Below the pieces are notes generated by a model. It did no database searches and had not been told where the DNA came from. It saw only the letters and a list, made by a program, of their open reading frames with translations. A program made the position numbers and the translations under genes. 64,000 nucleotides of DNA from Kibdelosporangium sp040675465 (lineage in GTDB: Bacteria; Actinomycetota; Actinomycetes; Mycobacteriales; Pseudonocardiaceae), in NCBI RefSeq assembly GCF_040675465.1, contig NZ_JBFAPA010000024.1:124001-188000 (forward strand), given 5' to 3'. Shown here in pieces: positions 44,220 to 52,339 of this stretch; position 1 is the first letter of the stretch; every line of letters starts with the position of its first letter.

Positions 44220-45023
44220 ATGTTCGACACAGGACTTGACGACGCCGGGCTGGGCGAGCCGGTCACGTTGACCGCGCTGGAGTTCGACGTGCTCTGGGAG
44301 CACCTGGATCTCGGTGACATGCCGTTGATCCTGAAGGTGCCTTCGCCGGGCAAGACGAACACCGAGCGTGCGATGCTCGTGCAGTCGGCGTGGGAGTCGC
44401 TTTCCGCCAAGGGGCTGGGGCGGTCGGTGGACATCGATCCGCAGCTGGCGCAGGCGCTTCGGGTGATCTCACGGCCGGAGCGGGAGATCGACGGCCGGTT
44501 GTGGCTCGGGCACAGCGTCCGCGTGCTGGCCGCGGCGACCGAGGAGTCCGGCGTGCTGGCGGTGCAGGAGGGCGACAAGCTCGTCGTCCGCGCCGCCGAC
44601 GGCCTCGGCCTGCCCCGCCACGCCCTTTCCGTGCTGCCACCCGCACCTGCCGGTCCCGGTCACTCGGTCACGTTGCCCAGCAAGGATTTCGAGGCCGCGG
44701 CCCGCGAAGCCACTGCCCCCAAGGACTTCGAGGCCGCTTTGCGGCGCCGCGGTGTGCGTGAGGCCGACGCCGAAGCCCTCCGGGAGATGATCGGCAACAT
44801 CATCAACCAGGGCCAGTTCGGCGCCGCATCCCGCGACAAGTGGGGCCGCCGCATTCGCACCCCCCGAGTCATCAGTTTCTTCGACACCGACGCGGGCCGC
44901 TACCTCCAGGTCCGCAAAGACTCAACCCCCACCACACCCTGGACGACAATTAGCCCCGCCAACACCCGGCGAATGCTCCAGCAACTAACCGAACTCCACA
45001 CCGAACTCCCCGAAACCCCCTAA
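44220..45023 (+). CDS. EspG family ESX secretion-associated chaperone
   Basis: 267 residues. LTALEFDVLWEHLDLGDMPL, LKVPSPGKTNTERAMLVQSA and LWLGHSVRVLAAATEESGVL follow the EspG pattern; the C-terminal GAASRDKWGRRIRTPRVISFFDTDAGRYL is conserved in the family. EspG binds PE-PPE dimers in the cytosol and hands them to the ESX ATPase. ATG 44220 is used; GTG 44214, overlapping the PPE stop, is the alternative. Membrane parts of the ESX machine are not in the window, so this is an outlying effector cassette. Confidence 0.87.
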   Translation: MFDTGLDDAGLGEPVTLTALEFDVLWEHLDLGDMPLILKVPSPGKTNTERAMLVQSAWESLSAKGLGRSVDIDPQLAQALRVISRPEREIDGRLWLGHSVRVLAAATEESGVLAVQEGDKLVVRAADGLGLPRHALSVLPPAPAGPGHSVTLPSKDFEAAAREATAPKDFEAALRRRGVREADAEALREMIGNIINQGQFGAASRDKWGRRIRTPRVISFFDTDAGRYLQVRKDSTPTTPWTTISPANTRRMLQQLTELHTELPETP

Positions 45024-45579
45024 CCACAAGGTCCCACCGCGCCCGACCTCCAGCCACCACACGGCTCGCACCAGACGCATGGGCTTCGCCGGGCGCGTGG
45101 CCCGGACGATCACAGGTCCAAACGTGGCCAGGGCACGGCTCAGCCCAGGATCAATGTTTCGCCCGCGGAGCTTTTAGCCCTTGGGGCTCGCGCAGGCCGG
45201 GCGATCACCGGGTTCTCGCAGAGGTAGAGCGTTCTCAACAGCTTGGGCTTGTTGCACTGGCGGTGGGAGCAGCAACCAGACGCGCGGTTCGGCTCGAGAC
45301 CACAACCGCGGCGGAGCTCGGGGCTCGGTGTGTTCAGCTCGAGTCATTGGGGTCGCAGGGAATGGGCCTGTCCAGCTCGAGTCATGGAACTCGCGCGGAC
45401 TGGGTCGCGGCTCGGTTTGACATGGGTCCCAACGAAAAGCGACCCCGCTTTTGCCCTTCCACGCTTCAGACCCGCTTGGTGTCTCGCTTCCATCCGCGTG
45501 CCGCACGCTCGTCCCGGCCATCTTTCACATTCCTTGTGGAGGGCCTTCTGCGCATGGGTTGCGTGGTGTGGAGGCATGA
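45024..45579. other. Intergenic region without recognisable gene
   Basis: About 550 bp. The only structure noticed is a 13-bp direct repeat CAGCTCGAGTCAT (45335..45347 and 45373..45385). Long frames on both strands look like by-products of G+C content. Confidence 0.6.
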
Positions 45580-45612
45580 AAGCCAGGCCTTCATGGGTAG
45601 AAGGCCTGGCTT
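45580..45612 (-). terminator. Hairpin terminator of glpD
   Basis: AAGCCAGGCCTT and AAGGCCTGGCTT pair perfectly over 12 bp (45580..45591 with 45601..45612), loop 9 nt, 13 nt beyond the glpD stop; short T tract follows on the minus strand. Confidence 0.78.
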
Positions 45613-45625
45613 GGCTGGGTTTCGG

Positions 45626-47371
45626 TTAGCTGACCGGTTCTACGATCTTGGATCGGGCTTCTGGGGCGGCGGAGCGCAGGGCGTCCGCGGCTTGGTCGTC
45701 GGGCTGGGTCTGGGAGTCGCGTTCGGCGTTGACGCGGGCGGTGTAGACCTCGATCTCGCGTTTGGTGGTAGCAGCGTCCCAGCCGAGGATCTCGCCCATG
45801 AGGCCGGCGACTTGCTCTGCGGTGTCGACGCCTCGGTGGGCGTATTCGATGGAGATCCTGGTGCGGCGGGCGAGGACGTCCTCGAGGTGGAGGGCGCCTT
45901 CGTGGCTCGTCGCGTAGACGACCTCAACCTGGAGGTAGTCGGGGGCCGCGGTGAGGGGTTTGAGCAACTCGGGGCGGTTGGCGGCCAGTGCCAGCAGCTC
46001 GTGGACCAGTGAGCCGTAGCGGTTCAACAGGTGCCGCACGCGGTAGGGGTGCACGCCTGCCTTGGCGGCCAGCTGGTCCGCCTGGTTCACCAGGGCGTGG
46101 TAGCCGTCCGCGCCCATGAGCGGGACCTTGTCCGTAATGGACGGTTGGATCCGGCCGGGCAGGTCGACGGAGGCCGCGTCCACCGCGTCGGCGGCCATGA
46201 CTCGGTAGGTCGTGTACTTGCCGCCCGCGATGGCGACCAGGCCCGGCGAGACCCGGGCGACGGCGTGCTCACGGGACAGCTTGGAGGTCTCCTCGCTCTC
46301 GCCCGCGAGCAACGGCCGCAGACCCGCGTAGACGCCCTCGATGTCATCGTGGGTCAGCGGTGTCGCCAGCACGGTGTTGACGTGTTCGAGGATGTAGTCG
46401 ATGTCCGCCTTGGTGGCCGCCGGATGCGCGAGATCCAGGTTCCAGTCGGTGTCGGTTGTCCCGACGATCCAATGACTACCCCAGGGAATCACGAACAGCA
46501 CGGACTTCTCGGTCCGCAGAATCAGGCCGGACTCCGAGACGATCCGGTCGCGCGGCACCACGATGTGCACGCCTTTGCTTGCGCGCACGCGGAAACGGCC
46601 GCGGCTGCCGGATAGCCGCTGCAGCTCGTCGGTCCACACTCCGGTGGAGTTGACCACCGCGTTCGCCTTGATCTCGGTCTCCCGGCCGTCCTCCACGTCC
46701 CGCACGCGCACGCCCGAGATCCGGTCGGCCTCCCGCACGAAGCCGATGACCTGGGTGGAGATCCGGACCACCGCGCCGTAGTGCGCCGCGGTCCGCGCGA
46801 CGGTCATGGTGTGCCGCGCGTCGTCCGCCTGGGCGTCGAAGTACCGGATGCCGCCGATCAGCGCGTCCCGCTTCAACGCGGGCACCATGCGCAAGGCGCC
46901 CGCTCTGGTCAGATGCTTCTGGCCGGGCACCGACCGCGCGCCGCCCATGGTGTCGTACAGGAACAGCCCGGCGGCGGTGTACGGCCGCTCCCAGATCCGG
47001 CGGGTCAGCGGGTACAGGAACGAAACCGGTTTCACCAGGTGCGGAGCGATCCGGGTGAGCATGAGCTCCCGTTCCCGCAACGCCTCCCGGACCAGTCCGA
47101 ACTCGAGTTGTTCCAGATAGCGCAACCCGCCATGGAACAGTTTGGACGAACGGCTGGACGTCCCGGACGCGAGATCGCGTGCCTCCACCAGCGCGACGCG
47201 CAGGCCACGGGTGGCCGCGTCGAGCGCGGTTCCGGCGCCGACCACGCCGCCACCGATCACGACGAGGTCGAACGTCTCCTCGCCGAGCCGGCGCCACGAG
47301 TCCTCGCGCTCGGCCGGGCCGAGGCGGCCGGGGACGGTCACCGGGTCGACGGTGGGCTTTCGGCTGGCCAC
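45626..47371 (-). CDS. glpD: Glycerol-3-phosphate dehydrogenase (FAD)
   Basis: 581 residues, membrane-associated flavoenzyme oxidising glycerol-3-phosphate to dihydroxyacetone phosphate. FDLVVIGGGVVGAGTALDAA (FAD loop), ASGTSSRSSKLFHGGLRYLE, GSHWIVGTTDTDWNLDL and VAIAGGKYTTYRVMA are the GlpD signatures; the C-terminal DAO_C region (LLNRYGSLVHELLALA) is intact. GTG 47371 chosen because AGGAGG lies 6-7 nt upstream. Divergent from glpFK. In M. tuberculosis glpD2 lies next to lpdA, whose homologue is 10 kb away here. Confidence 0.95.
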   Translation of the reverse strand: MASRKPTVDPVTVPGRLGPAEREDSWRRLGEETFDLVVIGGGVVGAGTALDAATRGLRVALVEARDLASGTSSRSSKLFHGGLRYLEQLEFGLVREALRERELMLTRIAPHLVKPVSFLYPLTRRIWERPYTAAGLFLYDTMGGARSVPGQKHLTRAGALRMVPALKRDALIGGIRYFDAQADDARHTMTVARTAAHYGAVVRISTQVIGFVREADRISGVRVRDVEDGRETEIKANAVVNSTGVWTDELQRLSGSRGRFRVRASKGVHIVVPRDRIVSESGLILRTEKSVLFVIPWGSHWIVGTTDTDWNLDLAHPAATKADIDYILEHVNTVLATPLTHDDIEGVYAGLRPLLAGESEETSKLSREHAVARVSPGLVAIAGGKYTTYRVMAADAVDAASVDLPGRIQPSITDKVPLMGADGYHALVNQADQLAAKAGVHPYRVRHLLNRYGSLVHELLALAANRPELLKPLTAAPDYLQVEVVYATSHEGALHLEDVLARRTRISIEYAHRGVDTAEQVAGLMGEILGWDAATTKREIEVYTARVNAERDSQTQPDDQAADALRSAAPEARSKIVEPVS

Positions 47372-47489
47372 GGAACCCCTCCTACCCGAGTCGGCTACTC
47401 CTGACAGCCCCACGCTACCGCCATCCGCCCACAATCGCGCCCGGCGGACACGTGAGAAGGATTGCGTCGTTCAGATCATGGACAACGGC

Positions 47490-47507
47490 CGTTAGAGCGC
47501 ACTAACG
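47490..47507. promoter_or_regulatory. Inverted repeat between glpD and glpF
   Basis: CGTTAG-AGCGCA-CTAACG, perfect 6-bp arms, centred in the 222-bp divergent region 95 nt before the glpF start. A candidate operator for a GlpR- or GylR/IclR-type glycerol regulator; no such gene is in the window. Confidence 0.5.
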
Positions 47508-47593
47508 TCGCTGCTCACCGAGGGTTTGGCAGCGTTGCCCATTCGGGGCCGCGCCGTCTGCCCTGGTCCGGTTGACCGAAGCTGGAGGTGGCG

Positions 47594-48334
47594 ATGAGCG
47601 CGGGCGAGATAATCCTCTGGGAAGTGATGGGCACCGCGGCCCTGATCCTGCTGGGCAACGGTGTGGTGGCCAACCACGTGCTGCGCGACACGCTCGGCAG
47701 CGGGTCGGGGTTCCTGTTCATCAACATCGGCTGGGGTTTCGCGGTCTTCACCGGTGCGAGCATCGCGGCACCGAGCGGGGCGCACCTCAACCCCGCGGTG
47801 ACGCTGGGGCTTGCGGTCTCCGGGAAGACGCACTGGGCCGATGTGCCGATCTACTTCGTCGGCGAGATGCTCGGCGCCATGCTCGGCGCCCTGCTGTGTT
47901 ACCTGACCTACAAGCTGCAGTTCGACACCAACCCCGACAACGAGAACACCCGGGGCATCTTCTGCACCGGGCCGACCGTGCGCAATCCACTGTGGAACAC
48001 GGTCACCGAGGTGATCGGCACGTTCGTGCTGGTGGCCTGGATCCTGCTGAGCCCCGCCGTGAAGATGGGCACCGACGGCGTGCCGCAGTTCGGCAACTCC
48101 GCGCTCGGCTACGCGGGTGTCGCCTTCGTGGTGCTGGTCATCGGTACCTCCCTCGGCGGTCCCACCGGGTACGCCATCAACCCGGCGCGTGACCTGGGCC
48201 CACGCATCGTCTACGCACTCCTGCCGATTCGCGGCAAGGGCAGCGCGGAATGGGGCTACTCGTGGGTGCCCGTCGTCGGTCCGCTGGTCGGCGCCGTGCT
48301 GGCCGGCCTGCTCTATCTCGCTCTGCCCGTCTAG
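47594..48334 (+). CDS. glpF: Glycerol uptake facilitator (aquaglyceroporin)
   Basis: 246-residue MIP channel with six helices and both half-helix motifs: SGAHLNPAVTLGLAV and GYAINPARDLGPR (second NPA followed by R-D, the aquaglyceroporin Asp). Lets glycerol enter for GlpK. ATG 47594 has GGAGG 5 nt before it; GTG 47588 overlaps that site. 15 nt before glpK. Confidence 0.95.
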   Translation: MSAGEIILWEVMGTAALILLGNGVVANHVLRDTLGSGSGFLFINIGWGFAVFTGASIAAPSGAHLNPAVTLGLAVSGKTHWADVPIYFVGEMLGAMLGALLCYLTYKLQFDTNPDNENTRGIFCTGPTVRNPLWNTVTEVIGTFVLVAWILLSPAVKMGTDGVPQFGNSALGYAGVAFVVLVIGTSLGGPTGYAINPARDLGPRIVYALLPIRGKGSAEWGYSWVPVVGPLVGAVLAGLLYLALPV

Positions 48335-48349
48335 GAAAGGAAGCTCACG

Positions 48350-49861
48350 ATGGCCCAGTACGTGGCCGCGATCGACCAGGGCACCACATCCACCCGGTGC
48401 ATGATCTTCAGCCATGACGGCCGGGTTGTCTCGGTGGACCAGAAGGAACACGAGCAGATCTTCCCGAAGGCGGGCTGGGTCGAGCACGACCCGGAGGAGG
48501 TCTGGCGCAACACCCGCGAGGTGGCGGCAGGCGCGGTGGCCAAGGCGGATCTGTCTATTTCGGACATCGCCGCTGTCGGCATCACCAACCAGCGGGAGAC
48601 CGCGGTGGTCTGGGACAGGTCCACCGGCAAGCCGGTCTACAACGCGATCGTCTGGCAGGACACGCGGACCGACCGGATCGTCGACCAGCTCGGCGCGCTC
48701 GGCGGCGGGCAGGAGCGCTATCGCGAGCGGGTCGGGCTGCCGCTGGCGACCTACTTCTCCGGCCCGAAGATCCGCTGGATCCTGGACAATGTGGACGGTG
48801 CCAGGCAGAAGGCCGAGAACGGCGACCTGCTGTTCGGCAACATGGACACCTGGGTGCTGTGGAACATGACCGGTGGCCCGGACGGCGGCGTGCACGTCAC
48901 CGATCCGACCAACGCGTCCCGCACCATGCTGATGGACCTGGACAAGCTGCAGTGGGACGCCGACATCGCCGGTGAGATGGGCATCCCGGCGTCCATGCTG
49001 CCGGAGATCCGCTCCTCCTCGGAGGTCTACGGCAACGTCCGCGAGCGGGGCGCACTGGCCGGCGTGCCGATCTCGGGCATCCTCGGCGACCAGCAGGCGG
49101 CCACCTTCGGCCAGGCCTGCCTGTCTCCGGGAGAGGCCAAGAACACCTACGGCACCGGCAACTTCGTGCTGCTCAACACCGGCACGGAGAAGGTGATGAG
49201 CCAGAACGGCCTGCTCACCACCGTCTGCTACAAGATCGGCTCGAACGACACGGTGTACGCGCTGGAAGGATCCATCGCGGTCACCGGGTCGCTGGTGCAG
49301 TGGATCCGCGACAACCTCGGCATGATCACCACCGCCGCCGAGATCGAGGACCACGCACGGACGGTCGAGGACAACGGCGGTTGCTACTTCGTGCCCGCGT
49401 TCTCCGGTCTGTTCGCTCCTTACTGGCGTTCCGACGCGCGCGGCGCGATCGTCGGCCTGACCCGGTTCGTCAACAAGGGCCACCTGGCGCGGGCCGTGCT
49501 GGAGGCCACGGCCTTCCAGTCGCGCGAGGTGATCGACGCGATGAACGCGGACTCCGGCGTGCCGTTGACCGCGTTGAAGGTCGACGGCGGCATGGTCGCC
49601 AACGAGCTGCTCATGCAGTTCCAGGCGGACATCCTGAACGTGCCGGTGATCCGGCCGGTCGTCGCCGAGACGACCGCACTGGGCGCCGCGTACGCCGCCG
49701 GCCTGGCCGTCGGGTACTGGTCCGGTGAGGACGACATCCGCAACAACTGGGCCCAGGACAAGCAGTGGGAGCCGTCGCTGGACGAGGCCAGCCGGGACTC
49801 CTTGTACCGCAACTGGAAGAAGGCCGTGACCAAGACCTTCGACTGGGTGGACAAGGACTGA
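48350..49861 (+). CDS. glpK: Glycerol kinase
   Basis: 503-residue FGGY kinase making glycerol-3-phosphate from glycerol and ATP. AAIDQGTTSTRCMIF (phosphate 1), ITNQRETAVVWDRSTGKPVY, ILGDQQAATFGQACL, NTYGTGNFVLLNTG and LKVDGGMVANELLMQFQADI are the GlpK signatures. Full length; AAAGGAAG upstream. Forms one operon with glpF, divergent from glpD, together covering glycerol uptake to dihydroxyacetone phosphate. Confidence 0.97.
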   Translation: MAQYVAAIDQGTTSTRCMIFSHDGRVVSVDQKEHEQIFPKAGWVEHDPEEVWRNTREVAAGAVAKADLSISDIAAVGITNQRETAVVWDRSTGKPVYNAIVWQDTRTDRIVDQLGALGGGQERYRERVGLPLATYFSGPKIRWILDNVDGARQKAENGDLLFGNMDTWVLWNMTGGPDGGVHVTDPTNASRTMLMDLDKLQWDADIAGEMGIPASMLPEIRSSSEVYGNVRERGALAGVPISGILGDQQAATFGQACLSPGEAKNTYGTGNFVLLNTGTEKVMSQNGLLTTVCYKIGSNDTVYALEGSIAVTGSLVQWIRDNLGMITTAAEIEDHARTVEDNGGCYFVPAFSGLFAPYWRSDARGAIVGLTRFVNKGHLARAVLEATAFQSREVIDAMNADSGVPLTALKVDGGMVANELLMQFQADILNVPVIRPVVAETTALGAAYAAGLAVGYWSGEDDIRNNWAQDKQWEPSLDEASRDSLYRNWKKAVTKTFDWVDKD

Positions 49862-49875
49862 CGTCCGGTCACCAG

Positions 49876-49912
49876 CCGCCTGCTTCCGTTTCACCGCAAC
49901 GGAGGCAGGCGG
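49876..49912. terminator. Bidirectional terminator after glpK
   Basis: CCGCCTGCTTCCGTT (49876..49890) pairs with AACGGAGGCAGGCGG (49898..49912), 15 bp with one T-G pair, loop 7 nt; TTTCG follows on the plus strand. Between convergent genes. Confidence 0.78.
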
Positions 49913-49917
49913 TTTCG

Positions 49918-50640
49918 CTACTGCCATACCCATGTCGAATACAACTCCGCGTCCCACGGCGCGTGCCCGGCGGGCCAGGCGCGGTCGTAGGTGTGGTGGA
50001 TCTTGAACGCCATGCCGGTACCCCGCGCGATGTACTGGTCTCGTTCGAGGGACAGCGAGAAGTCGTGACCGTTGTCGTCGTACCACCGCTCGTGCTGGCG
50101 GATGCAGGTACGGGCGCCGAGGTAGCTGTTGCTGCAGGGCGCGGGCGGGTACCAGACCTGCTCGTGCTTGAAGTGCACGACAGCTCCGTTGGCCCCGACG
50201 GTGATCGTGCCTAACGCCGTGAGGCAGTAGGCCGTCGCCGGGATCGTCCACCTCGCATAGTGCTGGCGGCCGCCGTTGGACGGAATTGCCTTGGTGCTCA
50301 GGCAGTTCTCCTCGCCGATGTACTCCTCGGTGACGGTCTGCCGGTTGAACGTGCCGTACTTGTGGTCGAAGTAGCCGTCGACCAGGACCCAGCCGCCGTC
50401 GTTGACGAAGTGCTCGCCGCCACTGGGCGGCCAGGCGCCCGGATCGCCCCACTGGATCTCGAACTCGTTGGGCGCCAACGGGATCCACGCCCACTGACTG
50501 GCCGCCGCGCCGCCCGACCACACCTGCCCGGCGTTCTTTCCGAGCATCATCGTGTAGTCGGCGTAGGTCTGCGGCGCCGCCGAAGCGGGCGCGGCCGTGG
50601 CGACGAGCAGCGCCACCACGGCGGTGAGCATGCGGATCAT
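49918..50640 (-). CDS. Secreted protein of unknown function
   Basis: 240 residues with a signal peptide (IRMLTAVVALLVATAAPASA). The mature part is Trp/Tyr-rich (SQWAWIPLAPNEFEIQWGD, GYFDHKYGTFNRQTVTEEYI, EQVWYPPAPCSNSYLGARTC) with four or more Cys, compatible with a disulfide-bonded beta-rich exoprotein. No known domain recognised. ATG 50640 with AAGGGG upstream; the extension to 50727 would bury the signal peptide. 114 nt upstream of it is the end of sortase 1. Confidence 0.8.
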   Translation of the reverse strand: MIRMLTAVVALLVATAAPASAAPQTYADYTMMLGKNAGQVWSGGAAASQWAWIPLAPNEFEIQWGDPGAWPPSGGEHFVNDGGWVLVDGYFDHKYGTFNRQTVTEEYIGEENCLSTKAIPSNGGRQHYARWTIPATAYCLTALGTITVGANGAVVHFKHEQVWYPPAPCSNSYLGARTCIRQHERWYDDNGHDFSLSLERDQYIARGTGMAFKIHHTYDRAWPAGHAPWDAELYSTWVWQ

Positions 50641-50754
50641 GGGTCCCCTTGGTACGTGACGGTGGTCCGGGACTCCTCCCACGTCCCGGACCCAAGCAGC
50701 AACCACGTTAGCGGGTACCCCCGACAATTCCGGACCGAACCGCGAATCCGCTGG

Positions 50755-51339
50755 TCAGACCAGTTTGGCGAAGACGATGACGTTGTCCTTGTAGCTGTGC
50801 GCGGACCGGTCGAACTCGCCGCCACAGGTGATCACCCGCAACTCGGGCCCATCGGTGTCGCCGTACACCTCGTCGGTCGGAAAGTCCTTTTTGGACACCT
50901 TCGCCACGTTGTAGACGACGAACTTCAGCGTCTTGCCGTCCTTGCGGGTGACCAGGATGTCGTCGCCGGCGGCCATCTCCTTGAGCCGGTAGAAGATCCC
51001 CGGCTTGTGGTCGCCGTCGACGTGGCCGAGGATCACCGCGGGCCCGACCTCCCCCGGGGCCGGTGCCTTGTCGTACCAGCCCGCCTGCATCGGCTGGCTG
51101 ACCGGCGGGACCTGGACGGTCTTGTCCTCGTTGAGTCCCAACGGGATCAACGAGGACTTCGCGCCGATCCTCGGCAGTGACACCTCGGATGGTAGCGCGG
51201 TCGTTCCTGTTTCCGCCGCGTCCCCCTGCTGTTGCGGCGCAACGGAAACGGGGGCCAGTTGCGGTGCCGGATGCTCTGCCGAGCATCCCCCCATCACCAC
51301 AGCCAGCGCGACAACCGCGCTACCAAGCCATTTCCTCAT
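50755..51339 (-). CDS. Class F sortase 1 (lipoprotein-like)
   Basis: 194 residues. N-terminal lipobox-like VVALAVVMGGCSAE, a spacer, then the sortase barrel: SLPRIGAKSSLIPLGLNEDK, VILGHVDGDHKPGIFYRL (catalytic His in GHVD), VITCGGEFDRSAHSYKDNVI (catalytic Cys and downstream Arg). Class F sortases are actinobacterial; here the likely substrates are the adjacent AETGGG proteins. ATG overlaps a 22-codon remnant ORF (ATGA) and has GGAGG upstream. Its first 11 residues and about 29 nt of DNA are nearly identical to sortase 2, so the cassettes are paralogous. Confidence 0.88.
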   Translation of the reverse strand: MRKWLGSAVVALAVVMGGCSAEHPAPQLAPVSVAPQQQGDAAETGTTALPSEVSLPRIGAKSSLIPLGLNEDKTVQVPPVSQPMQAGWYDKAPAPGEVGPAVILGHVDGDHKPGIFYRLKEMAAGDDILVTRKDGKTLKFVVYNVAKVSKKDFPTDEVYGDTDGPELRVITCGGEFDRSAHSYKDNVIVFAKLV

Positions 51340-51404
51340 CGGTTCTGCCTCCATTGCCGGTGGAACGCCAGCACGGCCGCACCGAAGAAAGTATTCTTTC
51401 GCAT
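51336..51404 (-). pseudogene. Truncated 22-codon signal-peptide ORF coupled to sortase 1
   Basis: Reads MRKNTFFGAAVLAFHRQWRQ plus two residues, then TGA overlapping the sortase ATG (ATGA). Its start copies the signal peptide of the sorted protein upstream (MRKNTFPGAAALGIAG) and it is preceded by a copy of the same leader structure, so it is a duplicated substrate gene that lost its body; it may still act as a coupled upstream ORF. Confidence 0.6.
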
Positions 51405-51452
51405 GGGAGTCGCTCCCCCTGACGAATTAGCCCCCCGCTGTTTCTCACTTGT

Positions 51453-51533
51453 AAAGACGCCTATCCGCCGGACAGGTTGCCCGGACCAGCAAGAACAATT
51501 GCCGGGCAACCCGCGACGCCCCCACACGTCTTT
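51453..51533 (-). promoter_or_regulatory. Structured leader, copy B
   Basis: GGTTGCCCGG (51475..51484) pairs with CCGGGCAACC (51502..51511); outer AAAGACG (51453..51459) pairs with CGTCTTT (51527..51533). Begins 6 nt beyond the stop of substrate A and ends about 50 nt before the truncated ORF. Same arrangement and flanking words as copy A. Confidence 0.62.
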
Positions 51534-51538
51534 CGCGC

Positions 51539-52150
51539 TCAGCCCTGCTTGCGCAGGCGGCGGAACGCGACCACGCCCGCGCCACCGGTGGCCAGCAGTG
51601 CCGCGCCACCGAGGGCGTAGACACCGGCGCCGGGAGCACCAGAGCCGGCCGCCTGAGCGACGACGTCGCCCCCACCGGTTTCGGCAGCGCCCTTCGGCTT
51701 CTCCGCGACCTGCGCCGGCTTCACCGCGGGGGTCGTCGGCTTGGTCACGGTGGCCTTGGCAGGCGGCTGCACGGTGCCCTCGCCGGCGGAGACGATGGAG
51801 AACTGCCTCTGGACCGTGGCGGTCCCGCACTTCAAGGTGGCCTTGTGGGTGCCCGGCTTGGCGTCCTTCCCGGACTTGACGTTCACCATGAAGATCCGGT
51901 GGCCGTCCTGCGGTTCCGGCGCCGTGAAGTCGACCGGCGCGAACACGTCCGACTCGATCCGCAGCTTGCCGATCTTCACGTCGTAGCACTCGCCTTGCAG
52001 GTGGATGGTGTCACCGGCCCGGATCGAGGTGTTGGCGTTGGCGTCGGTGACCGACAGGACTCCCGTGCTCCCCGCGTTCGCCACACCACCGGCGAGGAAA
52101 ATACCGGCGATACCGAGAGCGGCCGCACCAGGGAAAGTGTTCTTACGCAT
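51539..52150 (-). CDS. Exported protein with non-canonical sortase signal (substrate A)
   Basis: 203 residues: signal peptide (RKNTFPGAAALGIAGIFLAG, cut after ANA near 26), an exterior beta domain (LSVTDANANTSIRAGDTIHL, with two Cys), a Pro/Thr spacer, then KPKGAAETGGG, a hydrophobic helix (YALGGAALLATGGAGVVAF) and RRLRKQG. This is the layout of a cell-wall sorting signal with AETGG in place of LPxTG. Expected substrate of the downstream class F sortase. Transcribed through structured leader A. Function of the exterior domain unknown. Confidence 0.82.
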   Translation of the reverse strand: MRKNTFPGAAALGIAGIFLAGGVANAGSTGVLSVTDANANTSIRAGDTIHLQGECYDVKIGKLRIESDVFAPVDFTAPEPQDGHRIFMVNVKSGKDAKPGTHKATLKCGTATVQRQFSIVSAGEGTVQPPAKATVTKPTTPAVKPAQVAEKPKGAAETGGGDVVAQAAGSGAPGAGVYALGGAALLATGGAGVVAFRRLRKQG

Positions 52151-52201
52151 TGGAGATTCCCCCAGCTTTCTGTGTTTGCCCCGTTTTGCTTTCTCACCGG
52201 T

Positions 52202-52281
52202 AAAGACGCCTTGACCCGGTGCGGGTTGCCGGGAAAATAAAAAGAATTCCCGGGCAACCCGCCGCGGCGCCAGGCGTCTTT
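52202..52281 (-). promoter_or_regulatory. Structured leader, copy A
   Basis: Outer stem AAAGACGCC / GGCGTCTTT (52202..52210 with 52273..52281) encloses an inner stem of about 15 bp (52221..52235 with 52247..52262, one bulge). In the RNA the inner loop is U-rich (UUCUUUUUAUUUU). Located 52 nt before the ATG of substrate A. Could be an attenuator or protein/ligand-binding leader; no known riboswitch class recognised. Confidence 0.6.
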
Positions 52282-52339
52282 TCGCCTCCTGCGGGCAAAA
52301 GAAAACCGCGGAGCAACCAGCGGGACCGCGGAGCGTCCG

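Noticed and set aside
45263..46012. 249-codon plus-strand frame overlapping the end of glpD
   Set aside because: Its second half is antisense to conserved glpD sequence and crosses the glpD terminator hairpin.
47492..50695. 1067-codon minus-strand frame antisense to glpF and glpK
   Set aside because: Antisense by-product of high G+C; glpF and glpK carry full family signatures on the other strand.
52202..52281. ydaO-type (c-di-AMP) or other known riboswitch in the sortase substrate leader
   Set aside because: The conserved core words of the ydaO class as I remember them are absent; only a nested stem is supported, so it is reported as an unclassified leader.
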